Below, in pieces: positions 47,801 to 58,538 of a stretch of DNA of 64,000 bases (its first letter is position 1; each line of letters starts with the position of its first letter). A program made the position numbers and the translations under genes. The notes beneath the pieces are model-generated. The model saw only the letters and a list, made by a program, of their open reading frames with translations. It was not told the origin of the DNA and searched no databases. This DNA comes from Haplomitrium mnioides (Eukaryota; Marchantiophyta; Haplomitriopsida; Calobryales): NCBI GenBank assembly GCA_049999725.1, contig JBNGIS010000002.1, positions 155,964 through 219,963 of the forward strand, in the 5' to 3' direction.

Positions 47801-50800
47801 AAGACCTTGAAGATAGCCAAGGATAGAGCTCTCCATACTTTGGCTTACACCCCAATTATCATATGGAGCAGAAATTTGGAACCCATTGCGTTGCAGAAAC
47901 GGCAAGAACCCCCTCCCAATATTTCTCACTATATTAGCCAGCGTGCACACCACAACAGCCTGCACATCGTTACAGATGAGCTTGTCATGCTTTCCATGCA
48001 AGTGAATGCAATTCAGAAACTGGCCACCTAATTGCAATCCCTCAGGAACACTGTGTCTTCTGTATACCTGCATAGTCAAGTACACAATAATAGCCACCAT
48101 AGCTCCATCACAACAGATACAATACTACCTAACCACCACCATGTCACTCCATCTTGTACACATCTTCAAACAACTCCGAATGGGCTCGCACTGCCTCAGA
48201 TGTGGAGCTACATGGTCCAAAGCAGACAGAAAGGGATGCTTGATTTCCTCCAGTGTAACTTGCAAGTCATGTGGAGAGTAAGAAAAACCCACCAAAACAT
48301 ACAAATGTAACCAAATTGAACAGATAGGGCTCGGACAGAAAAGGTTGTATAGACTGCAATGGAGAGTGGCTCACAAGTGTATTGTATTTGACTGTCCTGG
48401 ATGCTGGGTTATAGGATTGCCAAAGTACCTTGAAGTAATGAGATGAGAGGTGATCAATCACATTGCTTCGTGGTAGCAATTCAATGTTTGGTCCCTACCT
48501 CTCCAGCCACTTCTTGCACTGGTTGTACCAGTTTATAGGGTCCCTTGTAGCAGTTGTCAAGATGCTTCTAGGGCCCTAGCCGGGTATCTGGTCTGTTGTA
48601 TGTACCGAAGAGATTGGATGTAGTGCACCAACTTCTGTACTGCTGCTTTGATTGGAAGGACACCAAACTCTGCAGCGAGAATGTGAAGAGAGTAATCTTC
48701 TGGACATTTGCTAGCCTGGTGAAGAACCATTTGAGTGGTTTCTCCCCATGTTTCATCCACATTGCAGGGGTTAAGGATGGTTCTCGGATCTCTGCACCAT
48801 AGACAGTCATACAGATTACAAATGTGTGAAAGAGGCCCATTTTGATTCTAATGTTCCATATGTCCTGTTGCTTGCACCAGTTATTGATTTGATATAGGGT
48901 CACTAGGCCTGATGCCAATCTGCAGTCAGCACCAAAGCTACACCCTCGTTGAGTATGTGTACCTAGGTATGTGTACTGGTCCACTACCTCAATTGTTTCT
49001 TGTTAGAAAGAGAAGGTTTCCCTTCGTGCTGTTGTAAGCCACTTGCCGAAGACAATAATTTGGGTTTTTCAAGTTCACTGTCATGCCAAATTCGTTGTAA
49101 AATTGATCCAGGGCCTGGAGTTGTTGTCGTAAGCCTGTACTTGTGCTTGAGAGCAGGACTATGTCATCAGCATACATGAGAATAGAAATGGCTGATGCCA
49201 GGAGTTTGTGGCAAGAAAAAAGCATGGGAGGATGGAAAACTTGCTGTGATCAGGGGAGGGAAGATCCAAATACTCCCTCCACATCCGAGCTGAACAACAG
49301 ATGCTAGCTGAATAGCTAGTCTTGTTAGACATACCAGTGTTTCAGCTGTTCCTTAAAATGCTTAATCTACTTATTAGCTAGCTTAGTTTGCCTCAGTTGT
49401 ATTCTAGAACGCCCTTGGTCCACAATGTTTACTTTCATTTTCCTTTGATTGATTTTCAGTTTTATTGTTATCGCCTCTTGCCCACTCTTTGGTGCATGTT
49501 GTACTCAGTCCCTGTTGCCCTTGGGCAAATCTGACACTCTAATCAAATTCTGATCGTATTCTCAGTATTTGTAGCCTTTGCGCTGTCTTGGACCTATTTC
49601 ATTCTATCATATGAACTCTCTGAAAGATGCAACCAGATATAGCTATGAAGTTGTGGAGAAAAAAAAATAACAACAAAAACAAAATAAAGGAAGTTGCAAT
49701 AGTCTAGGAAAAATCTACACACATCACAACTGCATAACACGTAGAGTGCAGCCTTCCCTATGTGATGTCCGACACAAAGTTTCAGACTAATCAGCCTCAT
49801 CACGTGTAGCAGTGACAAGCTACCACAACTTCCTGCTGGTTTCATCAGTTCCCGACAGCAGGTCCAAATCAATCTTCATACAGCAGGTCCAAATCAATCT
49901 TCATACTAAATTTCTGCCACTTTATGGAAGTAACAGGAAAACTCAGTCATGATGACACCTAGCACTCCACCAACAACCCAAACTAATCAAAATCTGTCAA
50001 CTCTCGAGCGTCAGCTTGCAACATCACTCATTTCACTTTAGTTTGATCTTATGAAGCAGGCATCTAAGAGAAATGCCTGAACTGAAATTGTAGCCAGATA
50101 CACTGTTTGTTAGTTTAAAGATAAATATTTCACATTGCCTGATTCTCTTGAAAGAAAAGGAAATACCTTGATATCCACGTCGAAGCTCAAGATTCAATGA
50201 CTTTTGCATTGCCAATTTCGTACCCAACTCATGCATCTACATCCATAATGGCCAATGTTATACATAGCCATGAAGATGTGGAAAGTTAAAAAAACCTTGA
50301 AGGTAACCAAATGGAAGCTGGGAAAAACCTACACACCCCACAACTACGGCAACAGCCAATATTAATATCAACTGTCCAAACAGAGTGATCCAGTTGCAAA
50401 CCAGAGCAGGCCACACATTTGAAAACAAAAAACAAAGATCCTATTGTTATTATTATTCAACATTGTCCCTATTTGAGTAGCTCAGGAGATCTGAAATTAT
50501 AAAGTGTGGCAAGGTGTTACTGCAATGAGATGAATATCTAGAACAACCTTCCCTTCAGCAGCCTCCCGACCAATTTCTTCATTCTCTTCCTGCAAAGTTC
50601 GGCACTTTGCCATCAACATTTTCCCATTTTTACTATGGGGTGTGAACTGTACTGCTGCAAGGTCGTCTTGAAGATCTTTAACTTTCTTCTCTGCAGCCTC
50701 TAACTCCTTCTGCATTAAATAAAAATTTTGATTCCCACATTTCTTGAGCAATTTCATAAAAGAGAAGTATCAGGGTTTAAAATTTTAGTGAGTACTGTCT

Positions 50801-53800
50801 TTCATGTCAAATTATTCATATAATCTGTAGTACAGATATTTTCCAAATAACTGGACTCTCCCAACATTGGGTCAACAAACTCACTAGTTTATCAGGAATC
50901 ATAACACGGTGCTTCATACCTGATTGGATTTGATGTGTTTATTTAGCCATCGAGATAGATGTTTACCTTCATTCGACTAAATTCTGCATGTATTGCTGGA
51001 TCAAGTAACAACCGCCGAGCCTGACTGATGCCAACACATTTTTGTAAATATAATATCAGTGGAATGCTTATCCTTGGACAAAATAATTTGAATGCAGAAA
51101 AGTTGTGTGTTATGTACCTGGAGCATTGGCGGCTTTAACATGAGCCTTAGATCATGTACAATGGTCTGCAGTAGGAAAACATAATAAATGAGATAAAACA
51201 GAACAGAATTTGATAGAAGTCCCATAGCAGAACTATGGCCAGAAGGATTGAATGGTGAAAGTATGATAACAACCGCAACATTTAATTACTGTTCTAACAC
51301 AATATCTGGCTGTACTGCTGTACACTTCTAGAATTATCTACTCAGATGAAAACTAATAACAAACGGACAACTCCAATATATTAACAAACTCATCATATCA
51401 TTATAAGTATTCAGCACCATACGAAAACTTAAGTTGATTGAATCTGACGATTAAATACTACACGCAACCACTTCTCAATATAATGAATGAATGCATTGAT
51501 TCAAGTCCCAAAATACAAAGATAGGGACTAAGAAAATAGAAAATAAATAGCTCAATCAATTAAAAACATAAGAAAAATAAACAATTTAGGGCTGCCGAGA
51601 AAAAAGTCAGGCGGGAAGCATGTTTTGGAAATGGCACTGCAGAGGCCAACCAATAGATTCAGATCTAAAAACACCTTACACTGGACATATGCAAAAATCT
51701 ATTCACCTTCATATCCATAATCTCTTGCTCCTTGGTAGCAAGCTTCACCAGGATGGCACACTCCCTTCTTTTTGCACTGAGTAACTGATCATAAAGCAAA
51801 AGCATAAAAATATTACAACGCTTGGAGATGAATTGACTGGCACAGGGGCCAAGTCTACAATTATGTAGTATCATGAAACACTATGAGCCAACTTGCAAAA
51901 CGTGAATTGTTTACTTCAAAAAGAAAGCACAAAGCACAGCACCACTTAAGCCAAGACCTGTTCCTTAAAATGACTCTCAGACATGGCAGACTCCATTCTA
52001 TTTGCATTGAGTAGCTGATAATAAAGAAAAAATAATATATATAGTTATGAAGTTGTGGAGAGTAAAACTAACCACAAAAATCAATAAATGGAAGCTGCAA
52101 TAGTCTAGGAAAAACCTACACACATCACAACTGTGCGACACATAGAGTGCAGCCTTCACAATGTGAAGCAGACACAAAGTTTCAGACTAATCAGCCTCAT
52201 TATGTGTAGAAGTCACGAGCTGCCACAACTTCCTGCTGGTTTTGTCAGTTCCCGACAGCAGGTCCTGATCAATCTTCGTGCTGAGTTTCCGGAAGTAACA
52301 GGCAAACTCAGTCATGATGACTCCTAGCACTCCACCAAGAATCCAAACTAATCAAAATCTGCCAACTCTCAAGCATCAACTTGCGACATCATTCATTTCA
52401 CTTTAGTTTGATCTTGTGAAGCAGACATCCAAGAAAATAACTCTGAGAGGTCTGCTGAAAGGTTAGTGATTGGGGCCTTCTGCACCCTGGCCATAGCACA
52501 TGAAGCACATCATTGGTGACTACTTGGATGCAGAACATCCGCTAAAGGCACTGAAAAATAGAGTTATAAAGTTATGGAGAGTATAACTAACCACAAAAAC
52601 AAATAAATGGAAGCTGCAATAGTCTAGGAAAAACCTACACACATCACAACTGTGCCACACATAGAGTGCAGCCTTCACAATGTGGTGTCAGACACAAAGT
52701 TTCAGACTATTCAGCCTCATCATGTGTAGCAGCGACAAGCTGCCACAACTTCCAGCTAGTTTTGTCAGTTCCCAACAGCAGGTCCTGATCAATCTTCATA
52801 CTGAGTTTCTGCCACTTTCCGGAAGAAACGGGAAAACTCAGACATGATGACACCTAGCACTCCACCAAGAACCCAAACTAATCAAAATCTGTCAACTCTC
52901 AAGCATCAGCTTGAGACATCATTCATTTCACTTTAGTGTGATCTTGTGAAGCAGACATCCAAGAGAATTAACCTTCAGAGAGGTCTGCTGAAAGGTTAGT
53001 GATTGGGGCCTTCTGCACCCTGAACATAGCACATGAAGCACGTCACTGGTGACTACTTGGATGCAGAACATCCGCAAAAGTCACTGAATAATATAACTAT
53101 GAAGTTGTGGAGAGTAAAACTAACCACAAAACAATGGAAGTTGCAATAGTGTAGGAAAAACCTATACATCACAACTGTGCAGCACATAGAGTGCAGCCTA
53201 CACAATGTGGTGTTATACAAAGTTTCAGACTATTCAGCCTGATCATGTGTAGCAGTGACAAGCTAGCACAACTTCCTGCCGGTTTCATCAGTATCCAACA
53301 GCAGGTCCTGATCAATCTTCATACTGAGTTTCTGCCACTTTCCGAAAGTAACAGGAAAATTTAATCACGATGATGCCTAGCACTCCACCAAGAATCCAAA
53401 CTAATCAAAATCTGTCAACTGTCAAGCATCAGCTTGAGACATCATTCATTTGGATGGATTAAACAGAAGAGACAACATTGGAGATGAACTCACTGGCACA
53501 GGATACATGTCTACAATAATGTATTACTATAGTTCAAAGCATGAAACATTTTAAGTCAACTTGCCAAAATAAAAGCACAACACCACTTAAGCCATCGTAA
53601 GACCTGTTCCTTAAGATGACTCTCAGACGATAGCAATTTCTTCAGAGCTTCCAAGACCAAACCTGGATCTGGGTACAAAAACATGTATTATAAAATCGTT
53701 AGTGCCCCTGCCCACGACTATGCTTAACCCTCAAGTAAAGGCTAATTTATTTTTAAATACAGAAGAAAGATGTATTTATATCTGTAGCATACTCAAATGA

Positions 53801-55581
53801 TTTGAGATAATTTTACAGCACCCACCAGGGACTGTGCCCACAGGAAGTATGGACTCAATCTGAAATGCAGTTCTCCAGCTTTCCAAGTTTGCATTTACAG
53901 TGCTCAGTTGTTTCTGCATTAAGACAGATTGTTCTTGTCCCTCAGCTTTGATAAATATTACACCAGTTATACAAATACACAATAGTGTACGTAAATTTGC
54001 ATTGAAGACTCAAAAGAAGACTAGTACAAAGCTTAACAGCTCATTCTAATGACCAAAACATACACAATAGACCCCAAACTGGCACCTGTAATGAGGACAT
54101 TGCAGTCTCCCGCTCCTCCAGGCTACCTCCATTCATCCCCCAAAAATAGCTCACAGATTCAAACAAAAGTTCTCCACAAAATCGTGCAGAGCAACAATGT
54201 ACGGAATTAATCATGAAAACAAATATATCACACTGATCATCATGACCTTTGTGTATCCCACACCTGGCTCGTAGATTGATAATAGTTGTTGTTGCATGGT
54301 CGTTTGCCCCACCAGAGCCTCCATATATCTGAAACTGAAACTGCATTCAGTTCCTTCCAGACCATGGATATGTTATTTGTTGAGAATTGGTTGCTTTGCC
54401 TCACAGATACAAAGTCTACTCTCATAGGTGCCCAAATACAATCTTATAAGTTTCATAACCCTGTAGATGAGAAACTACAAAAACATTCATATGATGGCAA
54501 CCAAATGGAAGTTGCCACAGTCTAGGAAAAACATACACAAACCACAACTACAGCACTGAAGAGTGCAGACTTCACAACGTCTGCACAATGCTTCAAACAA
54601 CCAGTGTCATCATGTGTGGCAGTGAAAATCTCCCATACTCCCAGCTGGTTTCCTCAGCTCGTAACAGCAGGTCCGGACCACACAGAAAAAAAACTACACA
54701 AACAGATGGAAGGAACGACTGGGAAGTTGCAAGAGTGTAGAAAGAACCTACACATATCACCCGGAGAGTGCAGCCTGCACAATGTGGAGTCGGTCAAAAA
54801 GTTTTCAGATAGAGACGGACAGAAAAGGAACATTGTGATTTAACAAACCATACACCCAACGAAAACTAAACAAGAAAAATACTTGTTTCAACTTTATTAT
54901 TTCGCAGTTGACCAGACGAATCCCAGTGAATTGAGAATATATGTCTGTGATAAAGAAAGATGTGAGTTCCTACCCTGTTTCGAGCTCCTCAACAACAGAT
55001 TCCAGAAAAGGAAAGCTTCTTCACTTTTACGGTAGTCCCTACTGTCTTCTGTTATTGAATACGTCATGAGCACATAGAAAGTTTCCCTCTACTCTGAAAC
55101 CAAGAGACCCGGTAAAGAGATGAAAATCAGAAGGATCGACTAGGAATGTCAGAAACCTTCTTTGCAGGATAAAGTTCTTCGTCGTCTTCTTCTAGGTCAG
55201 CAATGCTTCTTTTTTCACCTGAACAAGACACAAAAGGTTTCCTTCATCATAGCCTTCGAAAGTGCACTATATCAATTTTTTCTTCTCCAAATAAAATTTA
55301 TTACCAAAACGCATGTAAACAACAGGAAACAAACGTCGCTTTCAAACACTTCCACTCAAAAACAACACTCGCCAAATATCTACCGTCAAAATCCGTTCCA
55401 TTTCTTTAAAGGGATGCAAAACGAAATCCGTGCAAAGCAAGCAAAATTGTCAACTCTCAGAAATTTCAAAACATTACCTTCAAGATAATTCGAGAGCTTT
55501 ACCTGAGAGCTTCGACTCATCTCCTTCGTCCCCACCTAGATCAAAGTCGTCTTGAGAACTCCAGAACAAGTCCTGCTGCAT
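44811..55581 (-). CDS. FIP37: FIP37 (plant WTAP), m6A RNA methyltransferase complex subunit, 13 exons
   Basis: WTAP-family proteins hold the MTA-MTB (METTL3/14) mRNA adenosine methyltransferase in nuclear complexes. Coding exons on the minus strand: 55581-55503, 55218-55157, 54328-54264, 54122-54086, 53913-53826, 53668-53604, 51784-51707, 51165-51118, 51020-50967, 50709-50548, 50236-50167, 46193-46138 and 45026-44811 (TAA). They total 1080 nt, keep phase at every join, use GT-AG throughout and give 359 residues; Arabidopsis FIP37 has about 330. Landmarks: acidic start (SSQDDFDLGGDEGDES), KRSIADLEEDDEE, TTTIINLRASLEERE, WRTAFQIES, ARRLLLDPAIHAEFSRMK, and NGKMLMAKCRTLQEENEE in exon 10, then LAMQKSLNLELR. 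Long coiled coil; the last exon is Gln-rich with a basic end (residues 289-359). I chose the ATG at 55581 because the family begins close to the SSQDD segment. Introns 6, 11 and 12 are swollen by repeats. Exon joins are inferred by family similarity, without transcript data. Confidence 0.95.
45128..45664. repeat. FIP37 intronic repeat R, unit 1 (intron 12)
   Basis: A ~0.53-kb unit starting TTAGTTATGAAGTTGTGGAG and ending CTAAAGTCACTGAATA, with GCAGGTCCTGATCAAT in the middle. The next unit follows head to tail. No coding content or transposon ends that I can define. Confidence 0.9.
45668..45995. repeat. FIP37 intronic repeat R, unit 2 (intron 12, truncated)
   Basis: Very close to the first 60% of unit 1, ending soon after CACTCCACCAAGAATCCAA. 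The close match suggests a recent duplication. Confidence 0.9.
46690..46854 (-). pseudogene. Copia RNase H C-terminal scrap in FIP37 intron 11
   Basis: The minus frame includes VMVADVFAKALPKVEHKKF, the typical last block of Copia RNase H (ADxFTKxLP). No other Copia part is nearby. Confidence 0.7.
46990..48280 (+). pseudogene. LINE (non-LTR retrotransposon) RT remnant, plus strand, in FIP37 intron 11
   Basis: A decayed RT box, LLFTDGVVLMSTTSANN, lies near 47030-47090 (ancestral FADD-type). After an unrelated gap, 47640-48050 matches the RT C-terminal domain of the minus-strand copy downstream (FGPDFWLTGLANLHQTNSWC against FGADCRLASGLVTLYQINNW). Several stops. The same LINE family is therefore present twice in this intron, in opposite directions. 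Confidence 0.65.
48557..49225 (-). pseudogene. LINE RT remnant, minus strand, in FIP37 intron 11
   Basis: Minus frame 49225-48989 has AISILMYADDIVLLSSTSTG, the YADD active-site box of non-LTR reverse transcriptases. A second frame, 48984-48568, continues into YLGTHTQRGCSFGADCRLAS and the RT thumb-like region. A stop and frameshift separate the two. The 5' and 3' ends of the element are missing. Confidence 0.85.
49637..50072. repeat. FIP37 intronic repeat R, unit 3 (intron 11)
   Basis: Diverged unit beginning AGCTATGAAGTTGTGGAGAA and ending near ATGAAGCAGGCATC, with an internal ~22-bp duplication at about 49860-49900. It lies close to exon 11. Confidence 0.85.
51958..52014 (-). other. 57-nt in-frame candidate cassette exon in FIP37 intron 6
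   Basis: Minus strand, preceded by TTATTATCAG and followed by GTCTTGG. It codes 19 stop-free residues in the phase (0) that exons 6 and 7 need: LLNANRMESAMSESHFKEQ. The first part copies the start of exon 7 and the last part copies the end of exon 6 with its donor. It could be spliced in to give a 378-residue protein, or it may be an unused relic of a duplication. Confidence 0.55.
52040..52556. repeat. FIP37 intronic repeat R, unit 4 (intron 6)
   Basis: Full-length unit in tandem with units 5 and 6. Contains the same GCAGGTCCTGATCAAT core. Confidence 0.9.
52560..53092. repeat. FIP37 intronic repeat R, unit 5 (intron 6)
   Basis: Full-length unit, directly following unit 4. Confidence 0.9.
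53093..53455. repeat. FIP37 intronic repeat R, unit 6 (intron 6, truncated)
   Basis: Lacks the last third. It is joined to a copy of the sequence around exon 7 (53460-53600 resembles 51800-51950). Confidence 0.88.
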
Positions 55582-55694
55582 TGTGCTCAAGTAGATTTCT
55601 CTTTCTCGACTGCTCGATTTACAGTCTTCTGTGAAGTGTGCTCCAACTCTAAAAACTTGGATTCCTTCAAGCGTCTGCACAAAAGTTTCATAGG

Positions 55695-55705
55695 TTTAGG
55701 GTTTA
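55695..55705 (-). promoter_or_regulatory. Telo-box upstream of FIP37
   Basis: On the minus strand TAAACCCTAAA, about 115 bp upstream of the start codon. Telo-boxes (AAACCCTA) are frequent near starts of plant genes for translation and RNA metabolism. No clear TATA box was identified. Confidence 0.5.
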
Positions 55706-55719
55706 TGGTGAAATGATGC

Positions 55720-57930
55720 TAAAGTGGAGTTGTCATTAGGATTTGGCAAAACATAGAATGTTAATAACACACTTTGAATAGAATAAGTATTGCTGGAGTT
55801 AAGATTTTGTTTACAATTGCAAGTAGGGCTGATACAATTTAACAGCAATGAGAAGCACAGTCTATTTCTATCAAATAGATCAACAAGAATAAAGGTGAAA
55901 AAAATTTCCAATCTAATAAACAATTAAAGTAAGCATTCTTTTATTACGATGACGTTTAGCCAATGGGCATAAATAAAGGTGTAATATCGAACTAAACAAC
56001 CAACAAAAACACAAATGAGTTGTTGGTGATGATTTGTATAGTTGGTAGTGACATTCTATTCCTAAGAAAGTTGACAGCGTGACAAGAAAATACAATTCAA
56101 TCTAGGTTATAATCTTCAAACAAGGTTTTAATCTTCAAACATGTTAAAAGTGGAGATGATGGATGAGATTCACACTGTACTACTGCATCTTCATAAGAAG
56201 CTCATACGGTAGCGATTGATAAGAGTCACAATAGCAATTGATAAAAATTAGAGATTGTATACAAAATGTGTTTCTTCTCCAACATTTCGGTCGTAAAGAA
56301 TAATATACCCGTTGATTGTCATTCATATAGAGAGTACTTCTATTATTGGATGTTGCTTTTTCATTATAGGTTATAGTATCATATTTTGTGTTATTGCAAT
56401 TACCACCCAGTCTATTGTTGATTTTAAAATCTCCAAATAAATGTTTATAAAAATATATCTATTTAACTACGTTTCTCTAAGACATCTATCTATTATAGAT
56501 GTTTAATTAGATGCTTTCTTTATGTGTTTTTCATATGCTACTATTGTTCATAATTCATATTCAATTTTATGAAGATTGATTTTAATTGTCTTGTAGTAAA
56601 TTTTAATAAGATAACATTTCTATTAGTTGATTTTATTCATACTCTATGTAAATTTAATTTTATAACTCAAACATATCAAAACTATGCACATATTAAACAA
56701 TGACTCAAAATCCAATATTATTTACTCTTCATCTATGAAATTGTCACAAAGAATATTATATAATCATATTAAAAAATAACAGCCTTCATGTTATATGTGA
56801 ATATACAATCAACATAGTCATGATATTCATTTTTTTTAACCTTTGACTCATTTGTTAATATTGAAAATCAAGAAAACATCTCTTCTCTTATTACACAGAG
56901 TGATCACATGCTTTACCACAAGAATAATCCATTCTTTTATAGGAGTTGTTATAACATGTACTCAAGATTGCTATAATGAATGACTCAAATCATATATCTC
57001 ATATAATAGCTTTATAAAAGAGTGTTTTTACTTATAATATTGTTATCACTTTATTGTAAAGCAAGTAAAGAGATAGCTATTAAATAAAATAAGTAGTAAA
57101 TGATTTTTCTTACAATTTACTCTTTCTTATATTCTATATCATATTGTGTGTGTTGTGCTTTTTTCTCAAGTTGTTTTTGTCCAGCTAAATGTTAATCATT
57201 GTCATATATATCTTGCGATGTAAAGTGGATATGATAGTCTACAAATATCATAGATTATTTTGCATATGATTTGATATATTAAAATAAAATATGGTAAGAG
57301 TTTGAAAGTCATAAAAGAAAACTTAGATTGTTTTTTCTTTTTCTTCAAAATGTTGAGATTTGAGTACAAATTGAATTGTATTTTTATTACACATTTATAG
57401 CCTTTGATTTTTATAATAAATTATTATACTACTAATGTTAATAAAGACAATTTAGCGAGGTAAAGTATTTAAATAATAAAAAGTACATATATCATTATAT
57501 AGATTAAATATTTATTTTAATTACTTTTCAATTTGTTGCTTAACAAGAAACTAAAATTCATATTAGTAACTTTAGAAAGATTATTTTTGAAGTCAAGAAG
57601 AGAAAAATCAACTTCTTCTTTTACGTTGTTTTTTTAGATAATCTTGAAATATCATCTTAGTTCCAAAGAGAAGCTTATTTTTTGAATAAAAAACAAAAGC
57701 TAGAGAAACTTTAGTAGTGTATTTAGAATTTGATATGAGAATTAGACCCATGATAGATGCTTCAACTATATTTAAATAATCTTTAGTTATTACTCTTGGT
57801 AATTATTTAGACTACTCTATAAAATGTAAGATGATAGAGCAAATTGACTCAAGTTGTGTGAGTTTATTCTTATAGAGGTCATTGGAGAAACTTTTGAAAA
57901 AGCTTTTAAAAGAGCTAGTTTAAAGACTCA
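55720..57930. other. AT-rich DNA, no recognised gene
   Basis: The FIP37 promoter side, then about 2 kb of very AT-rich DNA (56300-57700) without frames above about 75 codons. Confidence 0.5.
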
Positions 57931-57933
57931 TTG

Positions 57934-58523
57934 TGTAATAATACAAGCATAAGGTTGTGCTATTTATAAGAAAATAAAGAAGAGTAAATGAAGTGGTAGA
58001 TAGTCACTTTTAAGGTTGAGATAAGATTACTTGACTTCGAAGTCACTCTTAGTAGACAGTCACTTTTAGAGTTGAAATTAGAAGTGACTTTTAAGTAAAG
58101 AAAGAGGGAAGTCACTCTTAGTAGAGAGTCATTTTTAGGGTTGAGATAAGATTACTTGACTTCGAAGTCACTCTTAGTAGACATCCACTTTTAAGGCTGA
58201 AATTAGAAGTGATTTGTAAGTGAAGAAAGAAGGAAGTCACTCTTAGTAGAGAGTCTCTTTTAGGGTTGAAAGTTGAAGTGACTTGTAAGTGAAGAAAGAG
58301 GGATGACACCCTCTTCTCTTGTATAAATAGAAAGGTTTCTTAGCCTCACTTCTCATTCTAGAGTTACTCTTAAATCATTTGGGTTCTTGGGTTACTTGGC
58401 TTTTGCTTGCACTCTTGGTCTTAGCTTGTGCATTGAGTTGCAATTGGATTTGGTTAAAGAACTCTATTAGAGTTTACTATGAGTTTCTACTCATTTGGAT
58501 TTGGTCTTTGAGATTCTCTTACA
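57934..58523 (+). repeat. Family B 5' LTR with internal 125-bp duplication
   Basis: 590 bp. The GAAGTCACTCTTAGTAG block recurs at 58039, 58108, 58164 and 58233, that is, a 125-bp unit present twice, which makes this LTR longer than its relatives. Confidence 0.8.
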
Positions 58524-58538
58524 TTGGTATCAGAGTCA
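58524..58538 (+). promoter_or_regulatory. tRNA-iMet primer binding site
   Basis: TTGGTATCAGAGTCA directly after the 5' LTR; the first 12 bases match the common plant iMet primer site. Confidence 0.85.

Noticed and set aside
48267-48479. 70-codon minus frame in FIP37 intron 11 as an extra exon
   Set aside because: FIP37 exons 11 and 12 join in phase without it and it has no similarity to the family.
52133-52327. Open frame in repeat R as conserved coding sequence
   Set aside because: Other R units have stops in the same frame; no domain.
55480-55680. Longer FIP37 N-terminus from 55680
   Set aside because: The codon at 55680 is GTG, not ATG; the ATG at 55581 fits the known start of the family.
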